This document shows positions 41,144 through 50,199 of a stretch of DNA of 64,000 nucleotides, piece after piece. How positions within the stretch are numbered: position 1 is the stretch's first letter; each line of letters opens with the position of its first letter. A program made the translations under genes and the position numbers. The notes under the pieces are model-generated. The model ran no database searches. It was not told the DNA's origin and worked only from the letters and a program-made list of their open reading frames with translations. The stretch comes from Planctomycetota bacterium (GTDB lineage Bacteria; Planctomycetota; UBA1135; GCA-002686595): NCBI GenBank assembly GCA_020638875.1, contig JACKHS010000019.1:7533-71532 (forward strand), given 5' to 3'.

Positions 41144-42145
41144 ATGACGCGCGACGACGGGCAGGCGGTGGGGGAGGAAGCGCCGCGCTCGCTCGCGCGG
41201 CGGCACCCGCGCGCCTGGGACGTGCCGGCAGGGCTCGTGCTGTCGGGCGTGCTGCTCGTCGTCGGGCAGGTGCTGCCCGGCGTGACGATCCACTTCGTCG
41301 TGCGCGCGCCGGAGTCGTACTCGGTGATGGGCGGCGTGCGCGACCTGTGGGAGGTCGGCAACCCGGTGCTGGCCGTGATCCTGTTCGGCTTCTCGGTGCT
41401 GTTCCCGGTGCTGAAGCTCGCCGCGCTCTTCGCGCTGTGGTGGCGGCCGTGGGCGCCGGCGCGGCGCGCGAGCTGGTGCCACTGGCTGAAGGCGCTGGGC
41501 AAGTGGTCGATGCTCGACACGTTCGTGGTCGTGCTGCTCGTCGGCACGGTGCAGCTCTCGAAGCTCATCACGATCGTGCGCACGTGGCCCGAGCCGGCGG
41601 TGTACGCCTTCGGGGCGTCGATCCTGCTCGCGACGGCGCTGACCTTCCGCATGGCGCGGCTGGCGCACGGCGCGGACGAGGCCCCCGCGGGCCCGCCGGC
41701 GCGGCTCGACCGCGCGCTGGCGCTGTGCGCGTTCGCGGGCGCGGCGTGCCTCGTGCTCGGCGTCGCGTTGCCGGTGCTGCACGTCGAGAAGAAGGGCGTC
41801 GAGCGGCTCTACGCGCTGCCCGCGGCGACGATCGAGCTCGTACAGGCCGGCTGGAGCGCGGCGCTCGCGGCGACGACGGTCGTGCTCGTCGTGCTCCTGC
41901 CGCTGGTGTTCCTGGTCGGCCTGGGCGTGCTGTCCCTGCGTCCGGCGCCGAGCGCGCGCGCCGTGGCGCGGCTCGTCGCGCTCGAGCGCTGGGCCATGCT
42001 CGACGTCTTCGTGCTGGCGCTGTGGCTCGTCTACACGAAGGTCTCGGGCATCGCCGACGTGACGCGCCTGGGCGGCTACTGGGCGCTGGTCGCGGCCGGC
42101 GCGCTCTCGCTCGTCTGTGCGTGGCGCGTGCGCCGCGTCTACTGA
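41144..42145 (+). CDS. Paraquat-inducible protein A (PqiA) family membrane protein
   Basis: 333 residues in two homologous halves of about four helices. The PqiA landmark W-S-M-L-D-x-F-V occurs twice, as K-W-S-M-L-D-T-F-V-V-V-L-L near residue 122 and R-W-A-M-L-D-V-F-V-L-A-L near 284. No zinc-ribbon cysteines precede the halves. PqiA proteins work with MCE-type lipid transport at the envelope. Here no PqiB is adjacent; the neighbouring gene, overlapping tail to tail by 7 bp, is an RND/MMPL exporter, which could be an alternative lipid partner. Confidence 0.85.
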   Translation: MTRDDGQAVGEEAPRSLARRHPRAWDVPAGLVLSGVLLVVGQVLPGVTIHFVVRAPESYSVMGGVRDLWEVGNPVLAVILFGFSVLFPVLKLAALFALWWRPWAPARRASWCHWLKALGKWSMLDTFVVVLLVGTVQLSKLITIVRTWPEPAVYAFGASILLATALTFRMARLAHGADEAPAGPPARLDRALALCAFAGAACLVLGVALPVLHVEKKGVERLYALPAATIELVQAGWSAALAATTVVLVVLLPLVFLVGLGVLSLRPAPSARAVARLVALERWAMLDVFVLALWLVYTKVSGIADVTRLGGYWALVAAGALSLVCAWRVRRVY

Positions 42146-44403
42146 TCCGCGCCACGCGCGCGCCGCAGCGAACGCGGCACGCCGAACAGCCGCAGCATCG
42201 CCGGCAGGATCAGGAGGTCGCCCACCAGCGCCGCCGCGACGGTGACCATGATCATCCCGGCGAAGACGCGGTTGCGCGGGAAGTCGCTGGTCAGCACGGG
42301 CGCGAAGCCGATCACCAGCACGACCGTCGTGAGCAAGAGCGCCTTGCCCACGCCGATCACCGCCTGCTCGACGGCGTCGGGCAGCGCGGCGCCGTCGCCG
42401 AGCTCGCGCCGGAAGCGCGCGACGAGGTGGATCGTGTCGTCGACCGCGATGCCGAGGCTCATCACGAACGCCGTCGCGCCGGCCATCGGGATGTCGAGCA
42501 GCACGAGCAGCGCCGCGGTCATCGCGAGCGGGAACGCGTTCGGCACGATGCTCACCAGGCCCAGGCGCAGCGAGTGGAACGCGAAGGCGAGCACGGCGAA
42601 GATCGTCAGCGACGCCAGGCCCAGGCTCAGCACGAGGTCGCGGCTGACCTCGCCGAACAGGAAGCCCGACACGATCGCCTGGCCGGTCAGGTGGAAGCGG
42701 AAGCCGGGGTGTGCGCTCTCCAGCCCCGCGAGCTCGGCGCGCAACGCGTCGAACTCGGGCTGCAGCCGCTCGTAGCCCACGTCGGGCAGCAGCGCCTCGA
42801 CGCGCGCGACGCGGCCGTCCTCGCTGAGCACGCGCTCGCGCACGTGTGCCGGCGTGAGCGGCAGCCAGCGCACGCGTTCGGCGAGGTCGCCGCCGGGCGC
42901 GCCGGGCAGCGCCGCGAGCAGGTCGGTCAGGTCGAGCGGCCGCGAGTGCGCCGGCAGGCCCTCGAGCCCGGCGCGCGCGGCACCCACCGCGGCGAGGATC
43001 GCCGGCCAGTCGCCCGCGCGCGCCTCGTCCCACTCGACGTACACGCTGATCGGCACGGTGCCGCCGAGCGACGCGTCCAGGCGCCGCAGCACCTGCGCGG
43101 CCGGGCTCGACTCGGGCAGGTCGGAGCGCACGCGGTTGTCGTTCTCGACGCCCACGCCGATCGCCAGGCACACGAGCGTCACGAGCACGCCGGCGGCGGT
43201 CACCGCGCGCGCGTGGCGCAGGACCCAGGCGACGAAGCCGCGCGCCGCGGGCAGCGTGCTCTCGACGACGACGCTCGACTCGCGCTCGACGAGGTAGCGC
43301 CCCAGGCGCGTGCTCGCGAAGAACGGCAGGAAGGTCAGCACCGCGAGGAACGTGCACAGCGCGCCGATCGTGCTGGCGAAGCCGAACTTCTGGATCAGCT
43401 CCGTGCGCGCCGTGAGCAGCGAGGCGAAGCCCAGCGCGGTCGTGAACGACGTCAGCCAGCACGGCAAGAGCAGCGCGCGCACCGCCGAGTCCGCCGCCGC
43501 GCGCGGGTCGAGCCCACGCCGCCGCTCGCGCCGCACGTGGATCATCAGGTGCACGCTGTCGGTGAAGCCGATCATCATGATCATCACCGGCAGGATCACG
43601 CGCGTGAGGCCGTTCAGGTGCTCGCCGTACAGGCGCAGGATCCCGAACGTCCACAGCACGCCGAGCAACGGCCCGCCGCCGGTCAGGATCACGGCCCACA
43701 CGCTGCGGAACAGGAACGCGGCGAGCACGAAGGTCAGCACGTACGCCGCGCCGTGGAACAGCCACTGCTCGTAGGCGAAGGTCTCCTCGGTCGCGCGCCG
43801 CAGCGGCGCGGTGCCCGTCAGCGTGGCGCGCATCGAGCTCGACAGCTTCGCGCCCGCCAGCGCTTCCTCGACCTCGCGCGCGGCGTCGCGGTGGCCCGCG
43901 GTGTGCGCGTCGGCCTCGAACAGCACCGGCAACACCCAGGCGCGCTCGTCCGGCGTCAGCAGGTGCCCGCCGACGAGCGGGTGCGCGAGCACGGCCGGCT
44001 TCGCGCGTCGGAACGCCGCGGGTCCCGCGCCGTTCACGGGCAGCAGCGGCGCGGGCTGCGGGCCGTCGGCGAAGCTCGGCACGTCGTCGACGAACGGCAC
44101 GTCGCGCACGACCGGCAGCGCCTCCAGCCGCGCGACGAGCTTGCGCACGATCGCCACCTGCTCGGGCCCCAGCAGGTCGTCGCCCTCGACCACGAGCAGG
44201 CACGCGTCGTGGTCGACGCCGAGCTCGGCGCCCATCTCCTCGTACAGGCTCTCCTCCGGGCTCAGCTCCTCCTCGCCCCCGCCGCCCCACGCGCCGCTCT
44301 CGCCCAGGAGCCCCCACAGGGACAGGGCGCTGAGGCTCGTGAGCAGCGCGAGCAGCACCCAGCGGTGCCGCAGGACGTGCGGGGCGATGTGGGGGAGGCG
44401 CAT
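42139..44403 (-). CDS. RND/MMPL-family membrane transporter
   Basis: 754 residues. Two repeats, each a single helix, a large extracytoplasmic domain and about five helices. Landmarks: M-I-M-M-I-G-F-T-D-S-V-H-L-M-I-H in the first half and M-S-L-G-I-A-V-D-D-T-I-H-L-V-A-R in the second, the paired GxxxD segments of this superfamily. The length is typical of the MMPL/HpnN-like branch rather than large AcrB proteins. It probably moves lipids or hopanoids. A TATGCT box ends 15 nt before the ATG. Confidence 0.87.
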   Translation of the reverse strand: MRLPHIAPHVLRHRWVLLALLTSLSALSLWGLLGESGAWGGGGEEELSPEESLYEEMGAELGVDHDACLLVVEGDDLLGPEQVAIVRKLVARLEALPVVRDVPFVDDVPSFADGPQPAPLLPVNGAGPAAFRRAKPAVLAHPLVGGHLLTPDERAWVLPVLFEADAHTAGHRDAAREVEEALAGAKLSSSMRATLTGTAPLRRATEETFAYEQWLFHGAAYVLTFVLAAFLFRSVWAVILTGGGPLLGVLWTFGILRLYGEHLNGLTRVILPVMIMMIGFTDSVHLMIHVRRERRRGLDPRAAADSAVRALLLPCWLTSFTTALGFASLLTARTELIQKFGFASTIGALCTFLAVLTFLPFFASTRLGRYLVERESSVVVESTLPAARGFVAWVLRHARAVTAAGVLVTLVCLAIGVGVENDNRVRSDLPESSPAAQVLRRLDASLGGTVPISVYVEWDEARAGDWPAILAAVGAARAGLEGLPAHSRPLDLTDLLAALPGAPGGDLAERVRWLPLTPAHVRERVLSEDGRVARVEALLPDVGYERLQPEFDALRAELAGLESAHPGFRFHLTGQAIVSGFLFGEVSRDLVLSLGLASLTIFAVLAFAFHSLRLGLVSIVPNAFPLAMTAALLVLLDIPMAGATAFVMSLGIAVDDTIHLVARFRRELGDGAALPDAVEQAVIGVGKALLLTTVVLVIGFAPVLTSDFPRNRVFAGMIMVTVAAALVGDLLILPAMLRLFGVPRSLRRARGADQ

Positions 44404-44713
44404 GGGGCGGGGCGCGAGAGCATAGTCGAGCCCGGCGCCGCGCGTCGCCGGCCGAGCGTGCCCGGTCGCACGCGCGCGGCGAGCGAAAGCGCGCCCGAAC
44501 TTCCCCCGCGAGAAAAACCGCGCTCTCCTGAAGGCGCGCCCCCGCCGGCACTGTCCTTGCCGTGCGGGGCGCATCCTCCCGAGCGCGGGGACCGGCTGTC
44601 AGGGCTGTGTAGTGCCGGACCTCGCGTGATTCGCGGCGCCGCGTGGAGTTGTCGGAGTTCCCTTTCCCGCTCCGCCGGCCTCGCGAGGGAGGTCGCCCCG
44701 CTTCCTTCCCCAC
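44404..44713. other. Divergent intergenic region before second sigma operon
   Basis: 310 bp between the MMPL gene and the second sigma gene. Apart from the minus-strand TATGCT (44419-44424), no strong promoter, repeat or gene was recognised. A sigma-specific autoregulated promoter is possible but not identified. Confidence 0.4.
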
Positions 44714-45256
44714 ATGACGTCGTTCACGCGCCACGAGTTCCACGGCCTCTTCGTGAGCGAGCGCGACAAGCTCTTCAGGATGCTGACGAGGCTGACCGGC
44801 AACGCCCAGGACGCGGAGGACCTGCTGCAGGAGACCTTCCTGACCGCCTGGCGCAAGCGCGCGACGTTCGAAGGTCGCGGCGCGCCCGAGGGCTTCCTGC
44901 GCACGACCGCGCTGCGCCAGTACCTCAACTGGCACGCGCGCGGCGCGCGGCGGCCGCAGGAGCACTCCACCGAGCTCGTCGCGAGCGAGCCGCCCGTGCC
45001 GCAGCTCGGGGCCGAGCCCCTCGAGCGCGACGAGGCGCGCGACTTCCTCGTGGGCCGCGTGCGCGCCGAGCTCGAGCGGCTGCCGCGCGAGGCGCGCGAG
45101 GTCTTCCTGCTCTTCCGCTTCGAAGGCCTCTCCTGCCCGGAGATCGCCGAGGCCCTGGGCGCGCCGCTGAAGACGGTGCAGACCCGCCTGCGGCGCGCGA
45201 CCCTCGCGCTGGCCGAGCGGCTCGAGCCCCTGCGCGAACACTTCCTCGCCCCCTGA
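44714..45256 (+). CDS. RNA polymerase ECF-type sigma factor, second
   Basis: 180 residues. Region 2 at about 10-80: L-T-G-N-A-Q-D-A-E-D-L-L-Q-E-T-F-L and F-L-R-T-T-A-L-R-Q-Y-L-N. Region 4 at about 118-170: L-P-R-E-A-R-E-V-F-L-L-F, L-S-C-P-E-I-A-E-A-L and V-Q-T-R-L-R-R-A. It is followed 4 bp later by a membrane protein with an anti-sigma-like start and a thioredoxin domain, as the first sigma factor is followed by a vWA fusion. Confidence 0.9.
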   Translation: MTSFTRHEFHGLFVSERDKLFRMLTRLTGNAQDAEDLLQETFLTAWRKRATFEGRGAPEGFLRTTALRQYLNWHARGARRPQEHSTELVASEPPVPQLGAEPLERDEARDFLVGRVRAELERLPREAREVFLLFRFEGLSCPEIAEALGAPLKTVQTRLRRATLALAERLEPLREHFLAP

Positions 45257-45260
45257 TCCC

Positions 45261-46352
45261 ATGCGAGACGACCACCGACTCGAACGCGCCCGCGCCTGGG
45301 CCGAAGGGCGCCTCGACGCCGCGGCGCGCGCGGCCTTCGAGGCCGAACTCGCGGGCGACGAGCAGCTCGCCGCCTTCGCGCGCGCCTACCGCACCGCTCA
45401 CCAGGGCACGCGCGACCTCGAGCTCGCCGACCTGCGCTCCTCGCTCGACTTCGCCGCGCTCGAGCCGCTGCTGGAGGACGAGCGCCGCGCGCGCCCGTGG
45501 CGCCGCGTCGCCGCCGCCGCGCTGCTGCTCGTCGCCGCCGGCGGCCTCTGGGCCTGGCGCGTCCACCGCGCGCGCGACGTCGTGCACCTCGAAGCGATCC
45601 GCCTCGCCGACGCGGGCCCCATCGCGCCGGCGCGCGCCGTGCCGGCCTGGTACGCCGAGTACCGCGCCGTGACCGACGGCGCGATCCAGTGGCTCCCCGA
45701 CCTCGACGACGGCCTGCGCCTCTCCGCGCTGACCGGCGCGCCGCTGGTGCTGTGGGGCGCGCACCCGACCTGCCCGATCTGCAAGGCGATGGGCGAGTCG
45801 ACCTTCCTCGACGACCGGGTGCAGGACGCCATCGCCGACTGGATCCCGGTGCGGCTCGACGTCATGCAGACGAGCTACTTCCAGGACCTGAACCCGGTCG
45901 AGACGGGCTTCCCCGTCTTCGAGCTGCGCGACGCGGACTTCGAGGAGCTCGACGTGCGCTACGGGATGGTCGAGGCGCGCGACTTCGAGGCGGCGCTCGA
46001 GCAGCACGACCCGGGCGCGGTGCCCCGGCTCGACCTGGCGCGACCGGCGCTGAGCGACCTGCGCGCCGCGCTCGAGCTCGAGGCCGCCGGTCGCCTGGGC
46101 GAGGCGCGCGCGGCCTACGAGCGGCTGCTCGCGACCGCGCCGGCCGAGGGCTACGCGCGCGAGGTGCGCGGCGACCTCGCGCGGATGGCGTGGCAGGCCG
46201 CGCGACCTCGAGGCGCGCTCGCCGACGCCGACCCGGCCGCGGCGCTCGGCCGCGCCGCCGAGCGCTGGCGCGGCTCGCCGTACGCGCGCGACTTCGAGCG
46301 CGTGCTGGAGGTCTGGCGCGCCCGCGGTCGCGTGGAGCTGGTCCAGGGCTGA
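45261..46352 (+). CDS. Anti-sigma-like membrane protein with thioredoxin (CPIC) domain
   Basis: 363 residues. Residues 1-80 are a cytoplasmic helical segment (R-A-W-A-E-G-R-L-D-A-A-A-R-A-A-F-E), like anti-sigma N-termini but without the HxxxCxxC zinc motif. One helix spans about 82-99. The outer part is a thioredoxin-fold domain with C171-P-I-C174 (W-G-A-H-P-T-C-P-I-C-K) and a cis-proline-like G-F-P-V-F-E near 215. The last 100 residues are helical and TPR-like. Inferred role: redox state outside the membrane controls release of the sigma factor. Direct evidence is lacking. Confidence 0.8.
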   Translation: MRDDHRLERARAWAEGRLDAAARAAFEAELAGDEQLAAFARAYRTAHQGTRDLELADLRSSLDFAALEPLLEDERRARPWRRVAAAALLLVAAGGLWAWRVHRARDVVHLEAIRLADAGPIAPARAVPAWYAEYRAVTDGAIQWLPDLDDGLRLSALTGAPLVLWGAHPTCPICKAMGESTFLDDRVQDAIADWIPVRLDVMQTSYFQDLNPVETGFPVFELRDADFEELDVRYGMVEARDFEAALEQHDPGAVPRLDLARPALSDLRAALELEAAGRLGEARAAYERLLATAPAEGYAREVRGDLARMAWQAARPRGALADADPAAALGRAAERWRGSPYARDFERVLEVWRARGRVELVQG

Positions 46353-46446
46353 GCGCGGCGCGCGCAGCGCCGCCCACCGCTGCGGAGCTCGTGCAGGCAG
46401 GAAGGGCGACTCCTGGGCGGGGGCGTCGCTTCGCGCGCCGCGCGCG

Positions 46447-46452
46447 TACGCT
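46447..46452 (+). promoter_or_regulatory. -10 box TACGCT of the frameshifted methyltransferase gene
   Basis: TACGCT ends 6 nt before the ATG at 46459. The intact promoter hints that the gene is, or recently was, expressed. Confidence 0.45.
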
Positions 46453-46458
46453 CTCCGC

Positions 46459-47294
46459 ATGAGCGACTCGCGCCCCCTCGCCGCCCTGCTCGCGCAGGGC
46501 CCCGCGCTCCTCGACGCGGCGATGGCCACCAGCTCTTCGCGCTCGGCCTCGGCCACGACGAGCCGCCGCCGGCGTGGAACCTCGCGCACCCCGACGCGTG
46601 CGCGCCGTGCACGCCGAGCACCTCGCCGCCGGCGCGCAGGCGGTGCTGACGAACACCTTCCTGGTGAGCGCGCTCGAGCCGGCGAGCCTGCGCGCGGCGG
46701 TGCGCGCTGCGCGCGAGGCGGTCGCGGCGCACGGCGCGGGGCTGGTGGGCGGCGACCTGGGCCCTTCGCGCCCGGCAGCGACCCTGCGGACGTCGAGCGC
46801 GAGAGCGCCGAGCTCGCGCGCGCTCGCCGACGCGGGCGCGATTGGATCGCGCTCGAGACGCTCGGCGACCTCGCGCTGGCGCGCGCCGAGGTGGCCGGCG
46901 CCGTGCGCGCAGGCTCGAGGTCTCGGCCAGCGTGACGCTCTCGCCCGACGCCGCGAGCACGCGCGTGCACGGCGGCGCGACGCTCGCCGAGGCGGCGCGC
47001 GCGCTCGCGGAGGCCGGCGCGAGCGCGCTGGGCCTCAACTGCTCGGCCGGCAGCGCGCAGGTGCTGCGCGCGTTGCCCGAGCTCGTCGCCGCGACGCGCT
47101 TGCCCGTGCTCGTGAAGCCCAACGCCGGAGCGCCGCGTCTCGAAGCGGGCGGCCTCGTGTGGGACCAACCGCCGGAGGCCTTCGCGGCGGACCTCGCCGA
47201 AGCGGTGCGCCTCGGCGCCGCCGCGGTCGGCGGCTGCTGCGGCACGGACGCGCGACACCTGCGCGCCACGCGCGCGCGCCTCACGGTACCCTGA
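46459..47294 (+). pseudogene. Homocysteine S-methyltransferase-like gene, frameshifted
   Basis: The conserved protein is spread over three frames. Frame of the ATG: L-L-D-A-A-M-A-T. Then L-F-A-L-G-L-G-H-D-E-P-P-P-A-W-N-L (from about 46533), V-R-A-V-H-A-E-H-L-A-A-G-A-Q-A-V-L-T-N-T-F (about 46611), P-F-A-P-G-S-D-P-A-D-V-E-R-E (about 46763), D-W-I-A-L-E-T-L-G-D, and L-E-V-S-A-S-V-T-L to the end. The zinc cysteines are visible (G-L-N-C and V-G-G-C-C-G-T). Five shifts are one-base losses and one is a one-base gain, mostly in G/C runs. A restored gene would methylate homocysteine, next to msrA. Sequence error or decay cannot be told apart here. Confidence 0.7.
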
Positions 47295-47340
47295 GCGCGC
47301 GGCGAGGTGGGCTCGCCGCGCGACGTGAGGAGCGAACACG

Positions 47341-47859
47341 ATGGCGATGGAGACGGCGACGCTGGCGGCAGGGTGCTTCTGGTGCGTGGAGGCCGTGCTG
47401 CAGCAGGTGGACGGCGTGCAAGCCGTCGTGTCGGGCTTCATGGGCGGCCGCACGGCGCACCCGACCTACGAGGACATCTGCCGCGGCGACACGAACCACG
47501 CCGAGGTGGTGCAGGTCGAGTTCGACCCCGACGTGCTGCCCTACGCCGAGCTGCTCGAGTGGTTCTGGCGCCTGCACGACCCGACCACGCTGAACCGCCA
47601 GGGCGCGGACGTCGGCACGCAGTACCGCTCGGCGATCTTCGTGCACTCGCCCGAGCAGCGCGCGGAGGCCGAGCGCTCGAAGGCCGCCGCCGACGCCTCG
47701 GGGCGCTTCGCGCGGCCGATCGTCACCGAGATCACGGACGCCGGGCCCTTCACCGCGGCCGACCTGAAGCACCAGGACTACTACCGCCGCAACCGCGAGC
47801 AGGCCTACTGCGCGATCGTCATCGCGCCGAAGCTCGACAAGCTCGGGCTGGACGCGTGA
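47341..47859 (+). CDS. msrA: Peptide-methionine (S)-S-oxide reductase
   Basis: 172 residues. The catalytic motif is G-C12-F-W-C with Cys12 as nucleophile, followed by V-E-A-V-L and G-Y/F-type G-F-M-G-G. Other MsrA landmarks: H-A-E-V-V-Q-V-E-F-D-P, H-D-P-T-T-L-N-R-Q-G-A-D-V-G-T-Q-Y-R-S and H-Q-D-Y-Y. It reduces methionine S-sulfoxide with thioredoxin. GTGAGGAGCG is a good ribosome site. It follows the broken methionine-synthesis-like gene. Confidence 0.93.
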   Translation: MAMETATLAAGCFWCVEAVLQQVDGVQAVVSGFMGGRTAHPTYEDICRGDTNHAEVVQVEFDPDVLPYAELLEWFWRLHDPTTLNRQGADVGTQYRSAIFVHSPEQRAEAERSKAAADASGRFARPIVTEITDAGPFTAADLKHQDYYRRNREQAYCAIVIAPKLDKLGLDA

Positions 47860-47890
47860 ACCGCGCGGCGCCACGGGGCGTTCTCGCGAC

Positions 47891-49060
47891 GTGACCCCGC
47901 GCCTGGTCCTCGCGCTCGTCCTCGCTGCCGCCGCGCTCGCGGTGTGCGTGACGACCTGCGGCGAGCGGCGCGCGGAAGGGCTCGAGCTGCCCGCACCGGC
48001 GCAGCTCAGCGAGCCCGCCCCCGGCGAGCTCGCGCCCGCGCCGGCGGCGGCGGCCGAGCCGCTCGCGCGCGACGAGGCCGCGGCGCGCGAGCTCGAGCCG
48101 GCGGAGGAGCCGGGCGCCGCCGACCCGTACCCGCCGCTGCCCGAGGACCCGGTCGAGCTCGGAGCGTGCGCGCTCGAGCTGCACCTCGTCGACGACGAGA
48201 CGGGCGCGCCGGTCGCGGGCGGCGTGCAGCTCTGGCGGCTGCGCGCGCCCGAGACCCACGGGTGGAGCGCGGGCGATCAGCGCCAGGCCGCGGAGCACGT
48301 GCCCTCCGAGGGCTTCACCTTCGAGGCGCTCCCCGCGGGCGAGTACCGCGTCGTGCACCTCGGCGACGCGCCCGACGCGCCCGACCCGCCGGCGTTCTGG
48401 GTCAACGGCGCGCTGACCGTGCACACGCTGCGCGTGCATCCTGCGGAGAAGCGCGTCGTCTTCCTCGAGCTGCGCGACCTCGGCGGTGCGCGGCTCGAGA
48501 CGATCGACGTCCGGCGCGGCCACAGCTCCGCGTCGGAGCGCGAGCCCGCGACGCCCGAGTGGGTCCGGGCGCGCGCGCCCAAGCGCGAAGGTTGGGGCTG
48601 GGGCGGCGGCGGCGCCGGCGGCTCGTACAGCAGCAGTCACCGCAGTTGGCGCACGCTCACCGCGGGACCGCGCGGCTTCGAGCTGGGCGAGGTGCAGGCG
48701 AGCGACCGCGACACCGAGCGCACGCAGACCTTTCGCCTGCGCGACGCGAGCGGGGCCGAGGTCGACCTCGACGTCGGCCCGCTGCCCGCCGCGAACGGGC
48801 GCTTGCTCGCGACCTTCGTCGGCGAGGACGACGCGCTCGCCAACGTGCGCCTGCCCGACGGCGGCGACGCGCGCGGTTGGGAGGAGACGCACTGGGTGAA
48901 GCTGCACCCCGCCGTCGCCGACGACGCGCACCCGGGCGCCGACTTCGGCGACACGCTCGTCGAGGTCGTGCTCTACGACCGCCGCGCGACGCCGCTGCAC
49001 GTGGCGTGGCGCCTCGGGCAGGGCTTCGCGCCCGTCGTGCTCGACGCCGAGGAGCGCTGA
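47891..49060 (+). CDS. Secreted protein of unknown function
   Basis: 389 residues from a GTG. A hydrophobic N-terminus (L-V-L-A-L-V-L-A-A-A-A-L-A-V-C-V) looks like a signal, perhaps a lipoprotein. An acidic, alanine-rich linker follows, then beta-rich segments starting L-E-L-H-L-V-D-D-E-T-G-A-P-V-A-G-G, which resembles a carboxypeptidase-regulatory/Ig-like repeat. A Gly/Ser-rich stretch occurs near residues 236-252. No catalytic motif. Confidence 0.65.
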   Translation: MTPRLVLALVLAAAALAVCVTTCGERRAEGLELPAPAQLSEPAPGELAPAPAAAAEPLARDEAAARELEPAEEPGAADPYPPLPEDPVELGACALELHLVDDETGAPVAGGVQLWRLRAPETHGWSAGDQRQAAEHVPSEGFTFEALPAGEYRVVHLGDAPDAPDPPAFWVNGALTVHTLRVHPAEKRVVFLELRDLGGARLETIDVRRGHSSASEREPATPEWVRARAPKREGWGWGGGGAGGSYSSSHRSWRTLTAGPRGFELGEVQASDRDTERTQTFRLRDASGAEVDLDVGPLPAANGRLLATFVGEDDALANVRLPDGGDARGWEETHWVKLHPAVADDAHPGADFGDTLVEVVLYDRRATPLHVAWRLGQGFAPVVLDAEER

Positions 49061-49161
49061 CGCGCGCGCCGCGGGCGTGAGACGTCACGCGCTCGGCGCG
49101 CTGCTCGCGCCGCGAGGCGGTTGACCGGGGGCGGGCCGGCGAGCCGTCGCCGCGCGGACGC

Positions 49162-50199
49162 TCAGCGCCCGGCCAGCGCGGTGAGCAGCTTGAAGCCCAG
49201 GCGCCCGAGGCCGCGGCGCGGGTCGGCGAGGCGCGTCGCGACGTAGCGGCCGCCGCGCTCGAGCGCGTAGTCGACGAGCGCGTCCTCGAGCGCCGCATCG
49301 AGCGGGTAGGCGCCGCCGCCGGCGACGACCGAGCGCATCAGCGCCAGCAGGCCGACGCGCTTGAGCCCGTCCATCCACGCCGTCGCGCCGGGGCCGGCGC
49401 CGCGCGGGCCGACGAGCGCGCGCTCGACGTCGTCGAAGCGGCGCACGTGGTCACCGGCGCGGAAGCCCGCCAGCGCCTCGCCCTCGAGCAGCGGCTCGAG
49501 GCGCAGCGTCGCGGCCGGGTCGTCGTGGTCGCACACGACGCCGCGCTCGAACTCGAAGCGCAGCGTGCCGGCGGCGTAGTCGCGCGGATCGAGCAGCGTC
49601 GCCGAGCGCAGCGCGCCGTCGCTGCGCGCGACGGTCAGCACGCGCTCGCGGCGGCCGGCGTCGAGCCGGCGTTGGCGCGCGCGCACCACGCGCGCGCCCG
49701 AGAGCGCGGCCTTGGCCATCGCGACGCCGTGGTAGGCGTAGGCCGAGCGGTCGAAGGTCGCGCTCACGAGCGCGCCGAGCTCGCCGGAGCGCTCGAGCGC
49801 GTGGATCGGCGCGAAGCACGGCAGCGGCTCGGTGTCCTCGGTGACGCTCACCGCGCGGAAGCCCGCGAGGCGGTCGAGGTGGCCGAAGTGGCGCACGAGC
49901 ATCACCGGCGTCTCGATCAAGAGCTCGAGGCGCGCGACGTCGAAGCGGCGCAGGTGCGCGAGCACGCTCGGCACGGCCGGCTTGGACACGACCATGTAGA
50001 CGAGGTCGACCTCGGCGAGGCGCGCGGCGTCGAGCGCGTCGAGGGCGCTGACGGCGTAGCGCTCGCCGCCGGCCTCGATCTCCTTCGGCTTGCGCGAGAC
50101 GACACCGGCGACCTCGAGGCCTTCGCACGCCGCGAACACCGGCAGCGCGGCCTTGCGCACGCGCTCGCCCGAGCCGACGACGAGCACGCGCCTAGCCAC
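49162..50199 (-). CDS. Gfo/Idh/MocA-like oxidoreductase
   Basis: 345 residues from a GTG that overlaps the GMC stop by 8 bp. The Rossmann start is V-A-R-R-V-L-V-V-G-S-G-E-R. I-E-T-P-V-M-L is the usual Gfo/Idh strand that follows E-K-P in other members; here the lysine is replaced (E-T-P). The C-terminal half is the beta-sheet domain. NAD(P)-dependent sugar or cyclitol oxidation is the family norm; the missing lysine makes the exact reaction uncertain. Confidence 0.72.
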   Translation of the reverse strand: MARRVLVVGSGERVRKAALPVFAACEGLEVAGVVSRKPKEIEAGGERYAVSALDALDAARLAEVDLVYMVVSKPAVPSVLAHLRRFDVARLELLIETPVMLVRHFGHLDRLAGFRAVSVTEDTEPLPCFAPIHALERSGELGALVSATFDRSAYAYHGVAMAKAALSGARVVRARQRRLDAGRRERVLTVARSDGALRSATLLDPRDYAAGTLRFEFERGVVCDHDDPAATLRLEPLLEGEALAGFRAGDHVRRFDDVERALVGPRGAGPGATAWMDGLKRVGLLALMRSVVAGGGAYPLDAALEDALVDYALERGGRYVATRLADPRRGLGRLGFKLLTALAGR

